This document shows positions 16,571-25,200 of a stretch of 64,000 nt of DNA, in pieces (the first letter of the stretch is position 1; the number at the start of each line of letters is the position of its first letter). This DNA comes from CBDBIG01 sp965205845 [NCBI: bacterium]. GTDB taxonomy: Bacteria > SAR324. The position numbers were made by a program, and so were the translations under genes. The notes below the pieces were generated by a model. That model searched no databases. It was not told the DNA's origin and was given only the letters and a program-made list of their open reading frames with translations. The stretch covers positions 620,001-684,000 of the forward strand of contig CBDBIG010000005.1 in the NCBI GenBank assembly GCA_965205845.1. The letters are read 5' to 3'.

Positions 16571-17899
16571 ATGGCTGACGAAGACGAAAAAGGAGCGATT
16601 CCTCCCAGGATCCCATCGCCTAAAGGGGGCACACCGCGCCCCTTTAGCCTTCCTTCCTTTGATGAAGAAGGCGGTGCGCTAGGCAAAGAAAGGGAGATGA
16701 GTGAGGAAGAAAAGCAACGGCATGCCTTTGACATGCTCAAGTTACCCACTGCTAAGGGTGATTTTAAGGAAGCTTTTGAAGAGGACTTGCTCAAGTCTTC
16801 CTCTGAGTTTTCCAACATGCGCTTTGTGCGCGAAACCACCCTCATTACCGATGCCAACGCCTACGCCGAAAACATTCGTGAAGAGGCCGATTTATACGCT
16901 CGCTTGCTGCGCAATGAAACCGAGCGCTTTCGCCAAGAATCGAAAGCAGCCCACGCAGATGCTTTAGCTACCCTTGAAACCGCGGAAGAACGTGCCCACG
17001 ACATTCAACAACGCGCCCAAGAAGAAGCAGAAGCGATTCGCAAAAAATCAGAAAAAAGCGGGTATGAAAAGGGCTACGCAAAAGGCGTTCAAAAGCGCTA
17101 TGAAGAGGCTGCACCGCTGATTGAACGTGTGGCAGAAATTTTAAATCAAATGGAAAATGTTCGCAATCAAGTACAACTTCAAGCCGAAACAACGGGGGTG
17201 CGTTTGGCGTTGTTACTTGCCGCCCAGGTGGTTGAACACGAGATTCAAACCCAGCCCGACGCGATCCAGCAATTGCTCCAAAAAAACCTCCGCCTTTTGG
17301 CGGATAACGGAAAATACACCGTACATTTACACCCAGAAGACTATACTTTTTTCACCTCTGGCAACATTGATTTACAAAAGTATATTTCTGATTCAACCCA
17401 GCTAACACTCGTCAAAAGCGAGAATGTGAGCCATGGCAGCGTACTCATTGAAAGTGACTCGGAGGTCGTAGACCTTACCCTAGACAGCCAGTTTCACCTG
17501 CTTGAAGAAACCCTTGGCTTGCAATTGGCCCAGCGTGAATCCAATTTAATGCGCTCACACCCCCCGGAGAACGTGTTAGCTGCCGTGGCAGCACTGCAAC
17601 AAGCGCAAGGGGGAGATCCGAATACCCTACCAAAAACACCGGTGGAAGACGCTCCAAGCGATGCAAGAGCCGCAACAACAGGGGGTAAATCCCCCCATGC
17701 AGGCATCCAAGTAGAAAACTTAGAGGAAAATGGGGCCGCGCAAGCCGCTTTAGAAGCGGGTGACCTCCCCAAAAAAACACCCGTGGCAGCAGAAAACACC
17801 GATTCCTTTGAAGGCCGGCGGCGCACAAAAAAAATAATCGAAGAACCACCTGCTGTAAGCAATGTACTGAAGGCAGATGATGGTCGCCCATTGGTTTGA
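16571..17899 (+). CDS. fliH: flagellar assembly protein FliH, with long extensions
   Basis: FliH binds FliI and regulates the export ATPase. The position between fliF and fliI and the architecture support it: a long coiled coil (about residues 90-200) with EEAEAIRKKSEKSGYEKGYA, a G-Y-x-K-G-Y-x-K-G motif typical of FliH, and a C-terminal FliH/YscL domain around 220-320 with VRLALLLAAQVVEHEI, VHLHPEDY and SHGSVLIESD. At 442 residues it is about twice the usual length: an extra N-terminal 85 residues and a disordered acidic tail of about 110 residues ending SNVLKADDGRPLV. It is separated by 114 bases from fliF and by 72 from fliI. Confidence 0.8.
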   Translation: MADEDEKGAIPPRIPSPKGGTPRPFSLPSFDEEGGALGKEREMSEEEKQRHAFDMLKLPTAKGDFKEAFEEDLLKSSSEFSNMRFVRETTLITDANAYAENIREEADLYARLLRNETERFRQESKAAHADALATLETAEERAHDIQQRAQEEAEAIRKKSEKSGYEKGYAKGVQKRYEEAAPLIERVAEILNQMENVRNQVQLQAETTGVRLALLLAAQVVEHEIQTQPDAIQQLLQKNLRLLADNGKYTVHLHPEDYTFFTSGNIDLQKYISDSTQLTLVKSENVSHGSVLIESDSEVVDLTLDSQFHLLEETLGLQLAQRESNLMRSHPPENVLAAVAALQQAQGGDPNTLPKTPVEDAPSDARAATTGGKSPHAGIQVENLEENGAAQAALEAGDLPKKTPVAAENTDSFEGRRRTKKIIEEPPAVSNVLKADDGRPLV

Positions 17900-17971
17900 T
17901 GTGAGAAAACCCCACTGGCTAGCGTGGCAATGCTTGGCTCGTATGCGTAACATGATATGTAAGAAGGGTAT

Positions 17972-19387
17972 ATGCCCATGTCCCCCCCCCCCTTTATGCC
18001 TTCACCATCACCAGATATGCGACGTTTGGCACCCACGACCAAGGCGAATGTCGAACTGATGGCAGACCTTGGCATATACTCTGAAAAAATGACTGGGGAA
18101 CGCCCTGGGCACATCCAAGGTAAGGTGATTCGGATGGTCGGTCAGGTGATTGAAGCCTACAATCCTGGGTGTGCCTTAGGGGCTTTGTGTACTGTGTACA
18201 ACCCCGACACAGGCAAGCGACGTCAAGGTGAGGTGATTGGGTTTGAGGGCAATAAGATTTTGCTGATGACCCTTGAGCAAATGCCCGATATTGGGCCGCG
18301 TTGTCGTGTGATTCCAGGGGAGAGTCAACCCATGGTAGGGGTGGGTAACGATCTCCTTGGGCGTGTGGTGGATGGCCTGGGCCGTCCTTTGGATGGCCTT
18401 GGGGAACCCCACCGCCCGCTTATTCGCGCTTTGTATGCAGATCCTGTAAACCCCATGCAACGCAAGCGAATTACCGAGCCTTTGGATGTTGGCGTGCGTG
18501 CTATTAACGGTTTATTAAGCTGTGGCCGTGGGCAGCGCATGGGAATTATTGCAGGTTCTGGCGTGGGTAAATCGGTTTTGCTGGGCATGATGGCACGCCA
18601 TACTGCTGCCGATGTGAATGTCATTGCTTTGATTGGTGAACGTGGCCGTGAGGTAATCGACTTTATTGAAGAGAATTTGGGAAAAGAGGGCCTCGAGCGC
18701 TCGGTGCTCGTCGTGGCCACCTCCGATCAACCGCCGTTGGTACGACGTCGAGCTGCCTTCTTGGCCACCGCGTATGCAGAGCATTTTCGCGATCAAGGGG
18801 CAGAGGTCTTGCTGCTCATGGACTCGATCACACGCTTTTCCATGTCCCAGCGCGAAATCGGCCTTGCAGCAGGAGAACCCCCCACCACAAGAGGCTATCC
18901 ACCCTCTGTATTCACCTTAATGCCCCGTTTGCTCGAGCGAGCAGGTCTCACCAAAGAGGGGGGGTCTATCACAGGGTTTTACACTGTGCTTGTCGAGGGA
19001 GATGATCCCAACGATCCGATTGGCGATGCCGTGCGCTCGATTGTGGACGGTCACATTGTACTGAGCCGTAACATTGCTGCCAAAGGGCGATTCCCAGCCA
19101 TTGATGTGCTTATTTCTACCAGCCGTGTCATGGCTGATGTCACCTCACCAGAGCACCAGCAACGGGCCCTTGCGTTTAAACAAGTACTGGCAACCTATCA
19201 AGAATCCGAGGATTTAATTAACATTGGTGCCTATGTGAAAGGAGCCAACCCTGCCATTGATTATGCCTTGTCTAAAATTTCACCCATGGTAAACTACCTC
19301 CGCCAAACCTCCCAAGAAAACGCCCCCTTTCACCCATCGATTGCAACCTTGCACCATCTACTCGCAGATCTACCTCAAGATTTATAG
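17972..19387 (+). CDS. fliI: flagellum-specific export ATPase FliI
   Basis: FliI energises type III flagellar export and is homologous to F1 beta subunits. The 471-residue protein has the Walker A motif GIIAGSGVGKSVLLG at about residue 190, ALIGERGREVIDFIEE, Walker B LLLMDSITRFSMSQREIGLA, and the FliI/YscN signature GEPPTTRGYPPSVF. The start ATG 17972 follows AGAAGG at 8 bases. The N-terminal 20 residues are proline-rich and the first conserved block is near residue 30. It is the last clear flagellar gene of the operon; the expected fliJ does not follow. Confidence 0.96.
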   Translation: MPMSPPPFMPSPSPDMRRLAPTTKANVELMADLGIYSEKMTGERPGHIQGKVIRMVGQVIEAYNPGCALGALCTVYNPDTGKRRQGEVIGFEGNKILLMTLEQMPDIGPRCRVIPGESQPMVGVGNDLLGRVVDGLGRPLDGLGEPHRPLIRALYADPVNPMQRKRITEPLDVGVRAINGLLSCGRGQRMGIIAGSGVGKSVLLGMMARHTAADVNVIALIGERGREVIDFIEENLGKEGLERSVLVVATSDQPPLVRRRAAFLATAYAEHFRDQGAEVLLLMDSITRFSMSQREIGLAAGEPPTTRGYPPSVFTLMPRLLERAGLTKEGGSITGFYTVLVEGDDPNDPIGDAVRSIVDGHIVLSRNIAAKGRFPAIDVLISTSRVMADVTSPEHQQRALAFKQVLATYQESEDLINIGAYVKGANPAIDYALSKISPMVNYLRQTSQENAPFHPSIATLHHLLADLPQDL

Positions 19388-19766
19388 GGTTTATCGTCCG
19401 GAGCACACTTCCGTGATCTATACGTCCTCCCCTCATGCAAACACCTGTTCCACAGGTCCATAGAATAACGCGGTTTGCCTTGGAAAAAGGCTTCATTCCA
19501 ATTCCGGTTCGCGCATAAGCCATGCCTTGCTTTTTGTTGGACTGCGGGGTGTTTTTTAAAAACGCTTCGTGCCAGGGGTTGCGATGTCCCGTTTTGTCTA
19601 TCCGCTAAAGGGGCATTTGTAAACCCGTGTGTCAAGGGCGGAAACAGCACAAGCAAAAAAAATTTGCTTTTTGATATAAAAAGTGTAAATATAAATAAAC
19701 TTTTGTTGCTGTTCCCTTAAAATATTTGCCATTCCCATCTCACACCTTAAACTCAGATGACCTCTT
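19388..19766. other. intergenic region after fliI
   Basis: No gene was recognised where fliJ would be expected. The last 100 bases are AT-rich (runs such as ATATAAAAAGTGTAAATATA near 19675), consistent with a promoter region for the following Gam-like gene. Confidence 0.4.
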
Positions 19767-20321
19767 ATGCCTCAAATCCACGCATATCCAGCATCAGCAC
19801 CCGTAGGTAAGGAGGCAGATAGCCTCCCCTCTTTACCAAATACCACGACAGCGGTTGAAGCAATGCCCTGCTCTTTACATCAGCAAGCCGAGCAACTCTT
19901 ACAAAAAATAGGATGCATTAAAAGGGAGAACCAGCAATTGGAAAGGGAACTACAAACCCGCGTCCAAGCCTTAGCCGAGCGAGCAAAAGCACAAAAGTAC
20001 CATTTGCAAACGCAAATAACACGGCTTACAAAGCAGTTAGAAGCCATGGTAGAGCAAAAGCCCGAATGGTTTAAGCACAAGCGGAGCGTCCAATTTTTTT
20101 ACGGCCGTTTGGGTTATCGCAAAAGTACCGCCATTACGCCCGTACAGGGGCAATCGATGCATGATGTGTTGTGTGCTTTACAAAAATTTCATGAACATGA
20201 AGCCGTGATCACTCAAAAAAAGGTTGATTTAAGGGTACTGCATGGTTGGAACCAAAGCCGTTTACGGCGCGTTGGTGCCGTGCGGGCACACAATGATCGC
20301 TTTTGGGTAGAATCATTTTGA
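19767..20321 (+). CDS. host-nuclease inhibitor Gam (Mu Gam-like)
   Basis: Mu Gam and its bacterial relatives bind DNA ends in a Ku-like manner and protect linear DNA from exonucleases. The 184-residue protein has the typical layout: an N-terminal coiled coil with ENQQLERELQTRVQALAERA, the core block KRSVQFFYGRLGYRKSTAIT, then VITQKKVDLRVLHG and the final acidic strand AHNDRFWVES. The first 45 residues are extra. It lies outside the 5-10 kb prophage remnant, together with a Mor-like gene, so it is a second Mu-type fragment or a piece of the same prophage moved apart. It appears intact. Confidence 0.82.
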   Translation: MPQIHAYPASAPVGKEADSLPSLPNTTTAVEAMPCSLHQQAEQLLQKIGCIKRENQQLERELQTRVQALAERAKAQKYHLQTQITRLTKQLEAMVEQKPEWFKHKRSVQFFYGRLGYRKSTAITPVQGQSMHDVLCALQKFHEHEAVITQKKVDLRVLHGWNQSRLRRVGAVRAHNDRFWVESF

Positions 20322-20411
20322 TCCCCATACCAAGGGAGCATCCGTAAACTTATACCCTTCCACTTTCATGCCTTATTTTCCCATTTCCATTTAAAAAAGG
20401 TGACGCCAGCG

Positions 20412-20876
20412 ATGAATTCCTCTTCTCCTCACAACCAGAAACCCACTTTAGCTTTGCCCCCTACCTTTGCGCAAAATCGTGGAAACATGGGTTTTTTATG
20501 GGAGGTTAAGGGCGAGGTCATTGAAATTTTACCCAGTGATCTCCCCAGCCGCGGGATGTTGTGTGATTCTTTGCTCCTCATTGGCTTGGATGGCACGCTC
20601 ACTTTGGTACGCATGTTTGGCGGAAAGCGCGTGTTCTTCCCCGTTAAACCTACAGCCAAGCATCTTATTCAGCGCGTGCTGGGTGAGGCAAACGCACGCG
20701 CATTATGCAGCCACTTTGGGGGAGAACGCCTTGAAATTCCACTGTGGAAGACGGTACTACTGCCTGCACGTAACCGCTTAATTCGCCAATTGTATGCAAA
20801 TGGCGAAAACACGAGCCGTTTGGCCGTGCGTTTTAACCTGTGCCTGCGGCAAATTCGCAATATCTGCGCAAAATAG
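20412..20876 (+). CDS. Mor/C-family transcriptional activator
   Basis: Mor and C of phage Mu activate middle and late promoters. The protein begins MNSSSPHNQKPTLALPPTFA at ATG 20412 (an in-frame start at 20400 is possible). Its C-terminal half has the Mor pattern: ARALCSHFGGERLEIPLWK followed by NRLIRQLYANGENTSRLAVR and the recognition helix FNLCLRQIRNI. The N-terminal 60 residues hold IEILPSDLPSRGMLCDSLLL. AAAAAAGG-type sequence at about 20395 may serve as ribosome binding site. It follows Gam directly in the same direction, the order found in Mu-like early regions. Confidence 0.65.
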   Translation: MNSSSPHNQKPTLALPPTFAQNRGNMGFLWEVKGEVIEILPSDLPSRGMLCDSLLLIGLDGTLTLVRMFGGKRVFFPVKPTAKHLIQRVLGEANARALCSHFGGERLEIPLWKTVLLPARNRLIRQLYANGENTSRLAVRFNLCLRQIRNICAK

Positions 20877-21043
20877 AATGGAGACTAGGGCAAATCCCCT
20901 TACCACAAACGCTTCCCAAGATTGGTATTTTTACGGCGGATCATGCTACGCTGATCCCCAGTGTTTGTGTACGCTGTGCATGGTGATGCTACCTTAGTTA
21001 AGGGCAGCGTTATGATTAGGGTCTTTTTAAAAGGGGGATATCC

Positions 21044-21139
21044 ATGAGTTGGGGGATTGTATTGGGCGCGATTGCCGTTGCTCTTTTCACTTGCTGTAGC
21101 ACTTTTGTCTTCACCTTGTCCCAAAAGGACAAACGCTAG
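21044..21139 (+). CDS. tiny membrane peptide
   Basis: This 31-residue ORF (MSWGIVLGAIAVALFTCCST then VFTLSQKDKR) is a single hydrophobic helix with a basic tail. AAAAGGGGG lies 6 bases before the ATG, a strong ribosome binding site, which is the main reason to believe it is expressed. It is the first of a run of small hydrophobic ORFs after the Mor-like gene. Confidence 0.5.
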   Translation: MSWGIVLGAIAVALFTCCSTFVFTLSQKDKR

Positions 21140-21195
21140 GCTTTTTTACCCGCGCAGCGTTTTGCGCTTAAAACCCTTGTTAAGGAATCATTTGG

Positions 21196-21351
21196 ATGAT
21201 GCTTTTTGATTTGTTTGGCCTGATTTTTAAAGGCTTTGTCGTCGTGTGGCTTGTGACCATTGCCTTCATCCCCAATTTTTTTATGGGCGGGCTCACTTTC
21301 TCGGTTGTTGCCACCGTGCTTACCTATTTTAAAAAGAAAAGCATTCCTTAA
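21196..21351 (+). CDS. small membrane peptide
   Basis: This 51-residue ORF begins MMLFDLFGLIFKGFVVVWLV, is almost entirely hydrophobic with two possible helices, and ends YFKKKSIP. AAGGAATC lies about 8 bases before the ATG. Hydrophobic body and lysine tail resemble small phage or type I toxin-like membrane peptides. No family recognised. Confidence 0.5.
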   Translation: MMLFDLFGLIFKGFVVVWLVTIAFIPNFFMGGLTFSVVATVLTYFKKKSIP

Positions 21352-21363
21352 AGGCGGGTAATC

Positions 21364-21672
21364 ATGAGGGAACGGGCTAAGGTTTTTTGGGAACGGGTTA
21401 GGACAAAGTGTCGCCTGTTCGTTGGGGTATGTTGGGAATGGGTTAAGATCCTTTGGGAGTGGGTTAAGGTTTTTTGGAGAGGGGTTAGGATCCTTTGGAG
21501 AGGGGTTAGGATCCTTTTTAAGCTTCTTTGGGAATGGGTTAAGGTTTTTTGGAGGGGGGCTAGGATTCTTTGGAGAGGGGTTAGGATCCTTTTTGAGCTT
21601 CTTTGGGAACGGGTTAAGGTTTTTTGGAGGTGGGTTAAGGTAAAGGCGGGCAATTATAGGGGAACGGGTTAA
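21364..21672 (+). CDS. tryptophan- and arginine-rich heptad-repeat protein
   Basis: The 102-residue ORF starts at ATG 21364, 12 bases after the previous stop, with AAGGCGGG as ribosome binding site. It contains 14 tryptophans and is built from seven-residue units such as VFWRGVR, ILWRGVR, ILFKLLW and EWVKVFW, so the DNA is a 21-base-type minisatellite. As a helix it would place W, F, I, L and V on one face and R, K and E on the other: strongly amphipathic, like membrane-active peptides. It sits in a cassette of tiny membrane ORFs. No homologue was recognised. The alternative is that this is a non-coding repeat that happens to be open in two frames. Confidence 0.45.
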   Translation: MRERAKVFWERVRTKCRLFVGVCWEWVKILWEWVKVFWRGVRILWRGVRILFKLLWEWVKVFWRGARILWRGVRILFELLWERVKVFWRWVKVKAGNYRGTG

Positions 21673-21788
21673 GGTAAAGGCAGGTAGGGGTGTTACCCTA
21701 ATACTTAGGTTCTAAATTAGATTTCTTTCCTTTACGCTTTTTTTCATTTTATTAGGAGTGTTATGAGAGTGGAGCCGTTTTTGTGGTG

Positions 21789-21998
21789 ATGTGCATGTTT
21801 TTGGTTGCCTTCTTTGCCTTTGAATTGACGGTGCTGGCGCGCTCTACGGACCCTTTTTTGGGCCTTGGGGAAAAGGCTAACACGGGTGCCAATGTTTTGA
21901 AGATCTTCGGTAGTCTTGCTTTCGGTGGGGGTTGTTGCCCTTTGTGGTCTATGCACTCCAATGCTTTCTTGACGCCCGAAGTTTTGACACGTGGTTAA
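21789..21998 (+). CDS. small membrane protein, coupled to a leader ORF
   Basis: An eight-codon ORF starts at ATG 21763 (MRVEPFLW), preceded by AGGAG, and its TGA overlaps ATG 21789 (TGATG). The downstream frame gives 69 residues with a hydrophobic N-terminus MCMFLVAFFAFELTVLARST and a glycine/cysteine-rich middle. Leader coupling and hydrophobicity suggest a real small phage-type gene, but no family is seen. Confidence 0.35.
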   Translation: MCMFLVAFFAFELTVLARSTDPFLGLGEKANTGANVLKIFGSLAFGGGCCPLWSMHSNAFLTPEVLTRG

Positions 21999-22003
21999 TA
22001 AGA

Positions 22004-22066
22004 ATGATTGTGGGTTTTTTCATTGTAAGTGCTTTACTTGCCTTCTTAGCTTTAGTTTTAGGTTAG
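22004..22066 (+). CDS. 20-residue membrane peptide
   Basis: ATG 22004, five bases after the previous stop, gives MIVGFFIVSALLAFLALVLG and TAG. It is a pure hydrophobic helix. No strong ribosome binding site; expression may depend on coupling to the upstream ORF. Confidence 0.3.
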   Translation: MIVGFFIVSALLAFLALVLG

Positions 22067-22269
22067 TGGGGATTCCTGTTTTTACTGTCTCAAAGGGTGC
22101 TTTTTCAGAGGCCCTCCGCTGCCCGTTTTAAGCAAAAGCAAGGGCAAGGTGCTTGCAGCATGGTTTGCTTGGCAGTGCAAGCCGCCGTTACAGATGACAA
22201 GAGCAGCAAGACGATAAGGAGGGTTTAAAAAAAGGTTTTAGTGCGGGCGATACGCCAAAAGGGATTGCT

Positions 22270-25200
22270 TTATAAACCAGGCAAGGGGCCTGAGCCACCC
22301 AGCTGGCTTGAGAGGTAGGATTGCTGGCTTTGGAGTGCTTGAATGCGTGCCTGCGCTCTTGAAAAGCGCTCGCGCAAGTTTTCAGCACGCCGTTCGATGC
22401 GTTCTTCAAGGGTTTCAATTTGTTCGGTAAGGGATTGGCTACGATCGCGCAAATTATCCGTTACCTGTTTAATTTGGCCGTTTAACGGGTTGACCATCTT
22501 GCCTAATTGGCGGCTAAATTTTCCGCCCAGGCCTTTAATAATCCTAATGTTGGCTTCGGGTTCAAGGCCGTTTAGTTCGTTTTCGCGCAGGTTGATCAGC
22601 AAACGAATGCCCCTGGCAGGATTGCCTGGGCTACCTTCTGCCCTTAGCACTTCGCCCGTACCTTGGGCGGGGAGGTTGTTGATTTGGCCTTCCACATCTA
22701 CCCCTACCACGCTTTTACCATGGGCAAGCCCGGGGGGGAGGGGCGCGTTGATGCTGGCGGGTTTAAAGGCAACCTGGCTTTCGGTGCCAAAGCGCTCGGA
22801 AGTAACGGTGAAGCGTCCGTTGTCTGCTTCTACCTTAAACTTGACGTCACCAAGGCTTTCGTTTTCTTCAATGGCTTGCTGAATGCGCGAAGCGTACTGA
22901 TTTAAGCTGTATCTTCCTGGGGGAACCGTAATGCGGGTCGAGTCGCGGCCGTTGATGGAGAAGAGAAAACTGTCCTCCCCTTCCTGCACAAACACTTGCG
23001 GTGCCATGGCGGGTGAGCGGTAATAACCTTGCTCAGCTGCGCGGGTGATATTGACCGCATAACCATCGGCACTGGCTACAGTCTCCTCAGTTTGCCCAAC
23101 AAACACCACCCGTCGATTGCTGGAAACGCCTTGATTGCGGAAGAGATTCGCCACCTGGTCAAAATTTTTGCTTGCAACTGCCTTTAGTTGAGGCTCATCC
23201 AAATCCAAAAGTCCCTCATCATTGAGATTAAGGCCTACCGAGCTCAGCAAATTTTCCCCAGGCGGCAATCCACTAACGGGATCAATGAGCATATTTTGCA
23301 AAGTGGATTGAATGTTGGCGATATCACGATCCCCAAACAAAGGACCGCTTATCCCGCTTTCTGCGTCAAAGCGGGTGAGGTCTTTTAGTTCGGTTACCCA
23401 GCCATTATACAGGGTTGCAAACTGTTTTATTTGTTCAATGGCCGTATTTTCATCGGTATTAATTTGGATTGAAATAGGGTCTTCAGGAACCTCAAGCAGT
23501 GTGAGTTCGAGACCTGGGATAACATCGGTCAAAGTGTTTTCTGCGCTCGAAATTTCCAAGCCCCCCTGGTTGCCCCCTCCTCCCATAACGACAATGGCAT
23601 CTTGCGCAGGTTGAATGCTTGAGGTGCGTGCCGCGGCACCAAAGGAGTCGCCTTTTAAAACGCGCCCCTCGCCCAAAGCCACAAAAAGGCCTTGGTCAAA
23701 TTCAAGGGCTTCCCCTGGGGTGTAGTGATTGCCAATGGGTAGCGATCCTTTGTTGCTTTCATCATCCTCCCAATTCAACAGCAAGCCTTCACTAAAACCC
23801 ACTCTCCCATCTTGGTTAATGCTAAAGGTGTATTGGCGATTAAACCTCCCAATGTACTCCCCTGTAACCTGTATCGCTGCTTCGCTTTGGTTTAACCCCA
23901 CCCCCCCCTCTCCGCTGGGAAAAGGGGGCATGCGTGGAATGATGTCTTCCTCGTCCTCAGGCATTTCCCAAGCACCAATATTTTCAATGTGCGAGGGTGC
24001 ATCTTCGTCTTTGTCTTCTTCCAGCCACCAACGGCTTGCGGTGCGTGTTTCGGGGATAACATCAAATTCAGCCGTTTGCCCTGCACTGAGCAAACCTGGG
24101 GGCAAGGAGAGGGTAATGCCTTCGCTTAGGGCAATGGGCTGGTTCACTTCATAGGTCCCCAGCCCTGCTTCAATTTGCCCCGTTTGCCCTTCGTTATCGG
24201 TCCATTGAATACGTAACCGATCGGAAACGCCCACTTGACCAGTGTCGAGTACTTTCAATTGATAGGTTTTTTCTTCTCTACCCGTGTAAGTGCCTTGGAT
24301 GTTTGGAGCAGCCAAATCACGATTGCTCACTTGCTTACGCCATGCGCTGGGCTGGTTAAAAGAAGGCGCCCGCTCGGCCTCGTCGAGCCAAAACTTAAGG
24401 CTCGATTGTTGCCCAAAGGTTTCGAGTGAAAAGGTATCTCCCACCACTACCTCGCCTTCGCTAATGCGTAACGTCAGGCCATCGACAAAGGGAATTTCAC
24501 GCCTTGCATCATAGCTAAAGCGATCGAGAGCAATGGTGCCGTTGCGCCCTGTGGTATCTTGCCAGCGTAATTGGGCCCTTTGCCCCCCTCCCACATCGCC
24601 GCCTTTGACTACGGTAAAAGAAAAGGCGTTGTCCTCTTGGTTTTGATAAACACCGCCTACTTCTACCACAGCCGTTGAAACACCTTGGCCTCGCACACCT
24701 TCATAGCGAACATCTTCGCCTTGTATTCCGCTCCAACTCGAAGCCTCTTCTAACACACTGCTAAAAGTAGGTGCCTGCCCGCCCTCGAGTTCTGCTTCTA
24801 CCCGCAGTGCGCCAATTTCACCGGTGATTTGGCTGGTTAGCACCAATTGAAATGGGGCATCCTCATCATTGGTGCGTAAAATACTGGCCTCTACCTCATC
24901 GCTACTCCGGTTGATAGCAAGGCGTATTCCCTCAAGGCTATTGTCGGTTTCGTCAACGGTAACCTCGAAGGGATTGTTTTCTCCAACTGTAATCAACAAT
25001 TTGCCCACCCCCACCTCGGTTTCTTCGCTTGCAAAACTTTGCGAGGCAATTTGATGATTGAGGGCAAGTTGTTTAATGGTAATTTTATGCTGGCCTACTT
25101 CTGCGCTACCTCGGGCCTGGGCCACCAGGGCTTCTTCGTTGTTCACGTTTACTTGTTTGCCACTCCACAAGCTGCTACGTGAGAGGATATCGGTGGGTTC

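Noticed and set aside
22343-22882. Plus-strand frame opposite the fliD end
   Set aside because: It is the antisense shadow of the FliD C-terminal domain, whose codons are well supported.
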